DNA from: Ailurus styani
Lineage: Eukaryota > Chordata > Mammalia > Carnivora > Ailuridae
Direction of reading: 5' to 3'
Assembly: GCA_002007465.1 (NCBI GenBank)
Contig: LNAC01000137.1
Location: forward strand, 1,027,927 to 1,091,926
DNA length: 64,000 bases
Each line of letters begins with the position of its first letter. Position 1 is the first letter of the stretch. The notes beneath the pieces are model-generated. The model made no database searches. It was not told where the DNA came from and saw nothing but the letters and a program-made list of their open reading frames with translations. Of this stretch, positions 58,680 to 64,000 are shown piece after piece. The translations under genes were made by a program, and so were the position numbers.

Positions 58680-59051
58680 GCATATATATATATTTAATGG
58701 AATAAAAAATATGTGTATATATATGGAATTACATTATCTTTGCAAATGTATAAAGGCAGGAAAATAATTGAGAACCAATCATTTAAAATAATTTATAATT
58801 TTTAGATTTAATTTTATTGTAAAATGATGCTCATAAACCAATATATTAAGAAGACAGTTTTTATATGTTTGAAATGTTTTAAACAGAATTTTCAATTAGT
58901 TCTCTTGTGGTAGGGTTGTGGGTATTTATTTCCTTACTCTATTTCTATTTGAAATTTTCCTAAAGATTACTTAGGAATTATTGAATATTGGGGTTTGGGG
59001 GTACTAAATTTATATCATAGACTCTCATACATTACCAAACGAGACATAATT

Positions 59052-59201
59052 TAAAATATTCCAAAAATTCAGTTTTACTGAATAGAACAAGAGTCAGAGT
59101 CCAACCCGATGCCATAAATTTATAAAGTCCTCCAAATAAAAGTCTCCATTCAATATTCTTCATCCTCACACCCAGAAACCAAAGAACTATCGTAATCTTA
59201 A
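59052..59201. repeat. 150-bp direct repeat, copy 1
   Basis: TAAAATATTCCAAAAATTCAG through ATCGTAATCTTAA, followed by N (59202). It recurs at 59319-59468 (offset 267) with one visible difference (T at 59156, C at 59423). Confidence 0.93.
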
Positions 59202-59202
59202 N

Positions 59203-59317
59203 CTCTCTGCCTGCCTCTCTGCCTACTTGTAATCTCTCTCTCTCTGTGTCAAATGAATAAATAAAAAAAAAATCTTTAAAAAATAAAAAAAATAAAAATA
59301 AATAAAAAAAAAAAAAA
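59203..59317 (+). mobile_element. CAN-SINE 3' half between two Ns
   Basis: CTCTCTGCCTGCCTCTCTGCC, CTTGTAATCTCTCTCTCTC, AAATGAATAAATAAAA, then a long A-rich tail. N at 59202 and 59318. The head is absent. Confidence 0.92.
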
Positions 59318-59318
59318 N

Positions 59319-59468
59319 TAAAATATTCCAAAAATTCAGTTTTACTGAATAGAACAAGAGTCAGAGTCCAACCCGATGCCATAAATTTATAAAGTCCTCC
59401 AAATAAAAGTCTCCATTCAATACTCTTCATCCTCACACCCAGAAACCAAAGAACTATCGTAATCTTAA
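59319..59468. repeat. 150-bp direct repeat, copy 2
   Basis: Second copy of 59052-59201, directly after the SINE tail and continuing into AAAGATAATTAGGGC. Confidence 0.93.
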
Positions 59469-60535
59469 AAAGATAATTAGGGCTAATGGTCTCAAACTAA
59501 AGCAAATGTTTTAGAAAGCAACACTGAATTGTGTATATAATCTAGAACCTAATAGTATATCATTCCCTAAATGAGAATAAAATACTCACTGAATCAACTA
59601 ATGTGAACACAGGAAGTTGGCACTTTATGAAATCTCATAAGAAAATAAAAAGTCCAGGTCTTCTAGCGAAGATGGCATTTAATTTTGCCTAAGCTTTTCT
59701 AACATGAAGGTATAGAAAAATAGATGAATAGCAAAATACTCAGCCCTCAAACTTAAGCTAGAGGGAAAAACTCAGTCTGGAAGAAAACATAACCCAAGAG
59801 CAGAAGGGAATTCCTTCATTAAAGATTTCTAGAAGAGTTTAATAAGAACATGAGTTCAAAAACAAAACAAAACAAAAGAACATGAGTTCAATAAAATATC
59901 ACAAAAAATGGTATTTTAAAAAAATGAGTAGATAAAAAGGATAATTACAAGATTAAAAATATGAATTGACTTAAGTAATATTACCCAATATTAAGCAGGC
60001 TTGCAATAGTCACAGTGCAGTTAGAGAAATGAAATTAAAACAGTAAGAATATAATTACAATGTGGAAAATATTTTATTTAATAAAATTAAATTTAAATAG
60101 CTAGTAGCTAGTTTATTGGACAGGGTAGGAATAGAACGTTGCCAGCAACACTGAAATTTCTGTTAGTCAGAGGGGGTCTAGAAAATGGGAAAACATTTAT
60201 TCATCTAACATTTAAATTGTTTACTATATGATGTTTTACAGCTGTCAGTGATATGCCTGATATTTATATCAATAAGGATATATTCTAGTTCAGAATAGAA
60301 TAGAAAAATAATTTTAAATATCAGACACAAAAAATCTTATTTGAAATTGAGATCTTCAGCTTAAAAGGGACATCCAGTGTAACGGAAGAAATAATACAAA
60401 GCAATAAATATAGATATAGCCCATTTAAGTTATTAAACTGCAAAGATGAAGAATTATTCACTCATTCAGGCAGAAAGAAGCAAATCACCTCAAGAGTGGA
60501 AGTCTTCAGACTTCACAGCATCATTTCTTGTCCAA
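59469..60535. other. Intronic sequence, no assigned element
   Basis: A-rich, with a small tandem duplication of AGAACATGAGTTCAA separated by (AAAAC)n at 59845-59892. Nothing coding. Confidence 0.55.
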
Positions 60536-60549
60536 AAGTACAACAGATT

Positions 60550-60756
60550 GGGCGCCTGGGTGGCTCAGTGGGTTAAAGCCTCTGCCTTCGGCTCAGGTCA
60601 TGATCTCAGGATCCTGGGATCGAGCCCCGCATCGGGTTCCTTGCTCAGCGGGGAGCCTGCTTCCCCGTCTCTCTCTGTCTGCCTCTCCACCTACTTGTGA
60701 TCTCTCTCTCTGTGTCAAATAAGTAAATAAAATCTTAAAAAAACAAAAACAAAAAC
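60550..60756 (+). mobile_element. Young CAN-SINE with TSD
   Basis: GGGCGCCTGGGTGGCTCAGT, GGGATCGAGCCCCGCATCGG, CTTGTGATCTCTCTCTCTGTG, then an A/C-rich (AAAAAC)n tail. Duplication AAGTACAACAG at 60536-60546 and 60757-60767. Confidence 0.95.
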
Positions 60757-61639
60757 AAGTACAACAGCAATGTCTACCAATTTCTAAGCTTGTAAAAATA
60801 TTATGACATATATATAACCAATACATTGGTTGAATAAAAAAGTATTTGAAAATATGATCCATGTATTTACTTCCTCACCGAGAGCTAGCTTCATTGACTA
60901 CTCTTTGTAAAGTAACATCTCCCATTTCTCTGTATTCCTTTCCTCTTTTTTCTTCAAGTTCATATCACTACCCTTCTAGAGTATACCTCCATAAAAGCAG
61001 AGACTTGGATTATTTTGCCCACTGCTTAATCCATGGTACCTTCTTGGCACTGTTAAATGAGCGCAGGTATCAATTTTTTTAAAAACTCAAGAATGGCAGA
61101 ACTGTGGTAAAAGCATCCATGGTGAATCCATTTCAGCAAAACCCTAAACTAAATAACTCTGTGTCTGGTGTAGACAAGAATGCAATTCTATAAACCTTGA
61201 CAACGTAAAAATAATAGGGGGAAAAACTAAACTTAGAGCTGAGAGAAAGTGTTACGTGCTAATTTTTTCGGTTATTATAGGAGAGAAGGAAAGAGAAACT
61301 CATTTCATCAAAAACTGAAACCCATAAAAAGGAGCATAATGACTCCAACATCTTAATGTGCTTCATAATCACATTTCTAATTTTAGAAGAGGATGTGTCA
61401 GGAAATAATCTCTCTCAAAGTAAAGAATCATTGATCAGTTCAACAGTTCTTTCAATTTTTTTTCATTTTGTTTTATAAAGTAAAATGTTAATTTCTCAAA
61501 TATTAATAGTATTTTAATCCCTACTATTTTTACGGAAGTATTTTGTCAGCATATCCATGTATAGACTTAAGTTTATGCTGAGAATGTTGTTTACTTAATG
61601 ATTATTGTAGGAAAGTTTGATTTTGTAATTTTTTAAAAT

Positions 61640-62905
61640 TTTATACCTTTGTTATAGCTATAATTTTTTAAAATTTCTATTGCTATGTCTTGAAGCTCAT
61701 TAATCTTTTTTCCCTCAATGTCTGATCTGCTGTTCCTTCTGTCCAGTGTGGTTTTTTTGTGTGTGCTGTAAAATTTTATTAATAGAACCTTGCTATTTGT
61801 ATAAGATTGTATATTTTTCAAAGCATCTTCATGCAGATGATCTCCTTTTGCTATCAGAATCCCTTGTGAGGTGGATGGGTAGGTATCATTAGACACAAGA
61901 TATTAAGGTAGGGAATAATCTTGCTCAAAATTTCCTTATTTCCGTGACTTGTCCGATGACATAAGTGTCCAGTGTGTTTTAAAAATCTCAGATGTTAAAG
62001 TTCTCATCTCCAGAGGTTCATTTTGGTCTTTTAAAAAAATATCTTTCCTATCCCTGTATGCCCAGTCTTTATTGAACACATGGACTGTAATTACAATTGA
62101 TTTTTGTCTTAGTGTAACTATATTTGTATCATTGCTGCGTTTCCTTATCATGGGTCATATTCTCCTGTTCTTTTTCATGCCTGGTAATTTTTTTATTGGC
62201 TCCAGATATTGTGAATTTTAACATGTGGAGTTCCTGCAACGTTCTTGAATTCATTTCTGGGATTCAGTAAAGTTACTTGGAAACTGTTTAACTACTATGA
62301 GGCTTGCTTTTAAGCTTTGTCAGGTGGGATCAGAGCAACTTTTTTTCTAGGGCTGATTTTGCCTCACTACTTAATCCTCCATGAATTACAAGATTTCCTC
62401 ACTCTGGTCAGTGAGACCACGTACTTTTTCTGGTTCTATGTGAGCTGCAGAAATTGTTCATCTTGCATCTTTTGAGTGGTTCTCTCACCAGTTTTGGGTA
62501 GTTTCATTATGTCCATGTGCTGATCAGTACTCAAGAGATGCCTCCACAGGAATACCTGGGTGGCTCAGTTGGTTAAGTGTCCACCTTTGGCTCAGGTCAT
62601 GTTCCCAGGGTCCTGGAATCGAGTCCCATATCGGGTGCCTTGCTTAGTGGAGAGCCTGCTTCTCCCTCTGCCTGCTCCTCCCCCTGTTTGTGTGTGCTCA
62701 CTCACTCACTCTCTCTCTGACAGATAAATAAATAAAAGCTTTAAAAAAAAAAGTGTTGCCTCTACAGATCTCTGGAGCTCTCTCTTTATGCTCCTCTCTT
62801 CCCCTGTACTTTGCCACATGGCCTCCTTGAACTTCGAGCTTATCTCTTCAACTCAGGAAGACTGTTGGGTTCCTGTTTTCTGCATTCTGCACTGGATATT
62901 TCTTT
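61640..62905 (-). mobile_element. L1ME/HAL1-like 5' region, interrupted by a SINE
   Basis: Antisense words: GCCTGGTAATTTTTTTATTGGC, GATATTGTGAATTTTAAC, TTACTTGGAAACTGTTTAAC, GGCTTGCTTTTAAGCTTTGTCAGGTGGGA, CTAGGGCTGATTTTGCC. They continue after the SINE at 62550 (CTCAGGAAGACTGTTGGGTTCC). Small frames on both strands are chance. Confidence 0.65.
62550..62756 (+). mobile_element. CAN-SINE with 11-bp TSD
   Basis: GAATACCTGGGTGGCTCAGT, CTTCTCCCTCTGCCTGCTCC, GACAGATAAATAAATAAAAGC, A run. Duplication TGCCTCCACAG (62539-62549) and TGCCTCTACAG (62757-62767). Confidence 0.94.
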
Positions 62906-63000
62906 TTTTTTTTAATTCAAGTATGGTTAACATGCAGTGTTATATTAGTTTTAGGTGCACAATATAATGATGCAACAATCAGTACATTGCCTACTATTGT
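62906..63000 (-). mobile_element. L1 3' terminus, very short
   Basis: Poly-T followed by AATTCAAGTATGGTTAACATGC, GTTATATTAGTTTTAGGTGC and ATGATGCAACAATCAGTACATT: the antisense 3' end of a carnivore-active L1, under 100 bp long. Confidence 0.8.
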
Positions 63001-63064
63001 CAACTCAAAATATGTGGCTCTGAGTAGTAGGTTAAGGCAATTATTTGACTAAATTCCTGTAATC

Positions 63065-63310
63065 AGATGTTTATTAAATGCTTAACATACAGTAAGCACC
63101 ATTCTTTGCATTTCACATTTTTTACTCATTTATTCCTTACAAAAACCCAGTGAAATGAATGATGTTATCTCTGTATTTCAGATGACGAATAGAGACATGG
63201 AGAGGTCCAGTAGGTGGTCAGGGTAACCATAGACAGAGCTATTACACAGTGTGTAAAGTCAAGATTTGGACCTGAACAATCTGGTTGTAGAATTCATACT
63301 CATAACCACT
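63065..63310 (-). mobile_element. MIR-like remnant
   Basis: Antisense MIR-like words: TTTATTAAATGCTTAACATACAGTAAGC, TTATCTCTGTATTTCAGATGACG, AAGTCAAGATTTGGACCTG, ACTCATAACCACTATTCTGTA. Confidence 0.6.
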
Positions 63311-63751
63311 ATTCTGTATTGTACCAGATGCCTCACAAATATTTATTTCCATTGAAAACATAAGTTATTTTATATTTTCTAAAATATTAATGCTTTGCTG
63401 GGAATGATGGATTCAGAGTTTAAATCATATAATTAGTTTCTAATACCAGCATAAGTCAAAGTGCAGTTCTGTTTGGAGGTCTTTTAGTAGATACTAAAAC
63501 GTTTGTATGATAGTTAGTGTATTTTCCAGATGATTAGTTGACATGATTCTAAGCATAAATAAATTCGATTTTGCAAAGTAAAAGTTGCAGTTTAGACTAA
63601 TTTATGTCATAGCACAAGATTATATTTACTAATCCAGCACCACACATTCTCCTTATGATTTTTGCTGATATAAAAGACAACTATTGCAGTGCTTTCCTTC
63701 TCTGAGAAACTTAGGTACTTTTTCTTTGTGTTATTTCTGTAGTTCCTCTCT
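63311..63751. other. Intronic sequence, no assigned element
   Basis: AT-rich; nothing recognised. Confidence 0.5.
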
Positions 63752-63787
<36 letters not shown>

Positions 63788-63804
63788 ACGCACACACGCA
63801 CACA
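63752..63804. repeat. Compound (AC)n(GCACAC)n microsatellite
   Basis: About 13 AC units followed by interrupted GCACAC units. It generates spurious minus-strand Cys/Val and Arg/Val frames. Confidence 0.96.
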
Positions 63805-64000
63805 TGTTTTCTGTGTGTTTTTTATAACTACTCTCTGGGTCAGCTTCCAAAAAAGAAAAGATAAAATTGGACTTCAGTGTCTCTTTACTTAATGAGATTT
63901 TAATTTCCGTTTTCATTCTTAAAAGAAGAGACATGGGCTTACAGGTACAAAACTAACATTTGATAAGGGCAAAATAAATGTCTTATTGTTGTAACTTCAC

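Larger units (their letters stand above)
32145..64000 (+). other. ELP4: ELP4 intron 3 (partial, at least 31,856 bp)
   Basis: Starts with donor GTATAG and runs past the end of the window. Contents are listed as individual repeats. Apart from the separately listed repeat-poor blocks, stretches over 300 bp with no recognised element are 32550-33535, 33870-34583, 35794-36360, 54356-54626, 57438-57806 and 61083-61639. No exon matching later ELP4 sequence was recognised. Confidence 0.85.

Noticed and set aside
59032..59436. 134-residue minus-strand frame with a repeated internal sequence
   Set aside because: The internal repeat comes from the duplicated flank around an unresolved SINE, so it is an assembly artefact.
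63607..63934. Cys/Val- and Arg/Val-rich minus-strand frames
   Set aside because: Translation of an (AC)n microsatellite.

Overview
This is mammalian nuclear DNA from a carnivoran. It is AT-rich and intron-dominated, and it carries about 35 copies or fragments of the tRNA-derived carnivore SINE (CAN-SINE/SINEC) plus young carnivore-type L1 3' ends. The youngest SINE copies carry the 'GGGCGCCTGGGTGGCTCAG' head, a TGCCTGCCTCTCTGCC pyrimidine block and a CTTGTGATCTCTCTCTGTC tail. From memory this form fits mustelid/musteloid SINEs rather than dog or cat ones. The species itself is inferred, not proven.

One protein gene is clearly supported: the 5' part of ELP4 (Elongator complex subunit 4) on the + strand. 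Exon 1 coding sequence is 3094-3316, exon 2 is a 36-nt micro-exon at 9954-9989, and exon 3 is 32023-32144. The phases join perfectly (223 + 36 + 122 nt = 127 codons) and give the conserved N-terminal third of the protein. Introns are about 6.6 kb, 22.0 kb and at least 31.9 kb. No exon 4 was recognised, so the window ends inside intron 3.

The gene starts in a small CpG-rich, TATA-less promoter (about 2870-3340) with three inverted CCAAT boxes, an ETS-like site, a GC box and a YY1-type motif over the ATG. In known mammalian maps IMMP1L lies head-to-head with ELP4 and PAX6 lies beyond the ELP4 3' end. Positions 1 to about 2880 are therefore probably the first intron of IMMP1L on the - strand, but no IMMP1L coding exon is visible.

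The rest is intronic: CAN-SINEs (many with intact target-site duplications), old L1M fragments (mostly - strand), young truncated L1 3' ends, L2, L3/CR1-like and MIR remnants, MaLR-like LTRs, hAT-Charlie and Tigger-type DNA transposons, and a 758-bp solo LTR with betaretrovirus-like features inserted in an old L1. Every ambiguous base (20666, 21888, 31334, 57846-57923, 59202, 59318) lies in or beside a SINE. Two of these sites show duplicated flanks that look like unresolved heterozygous SINE insertions.

No bacterial-type system, CRISPR array, tRNA or rRNA gene, or novel multi-gene system is present. The most informative signals are the divergent promoter, the two probable polymorphic SINE insertions, the solo LTR, and the SINE with a long pyrimidine tail 404 bp upstream of ELP4 exon 3.
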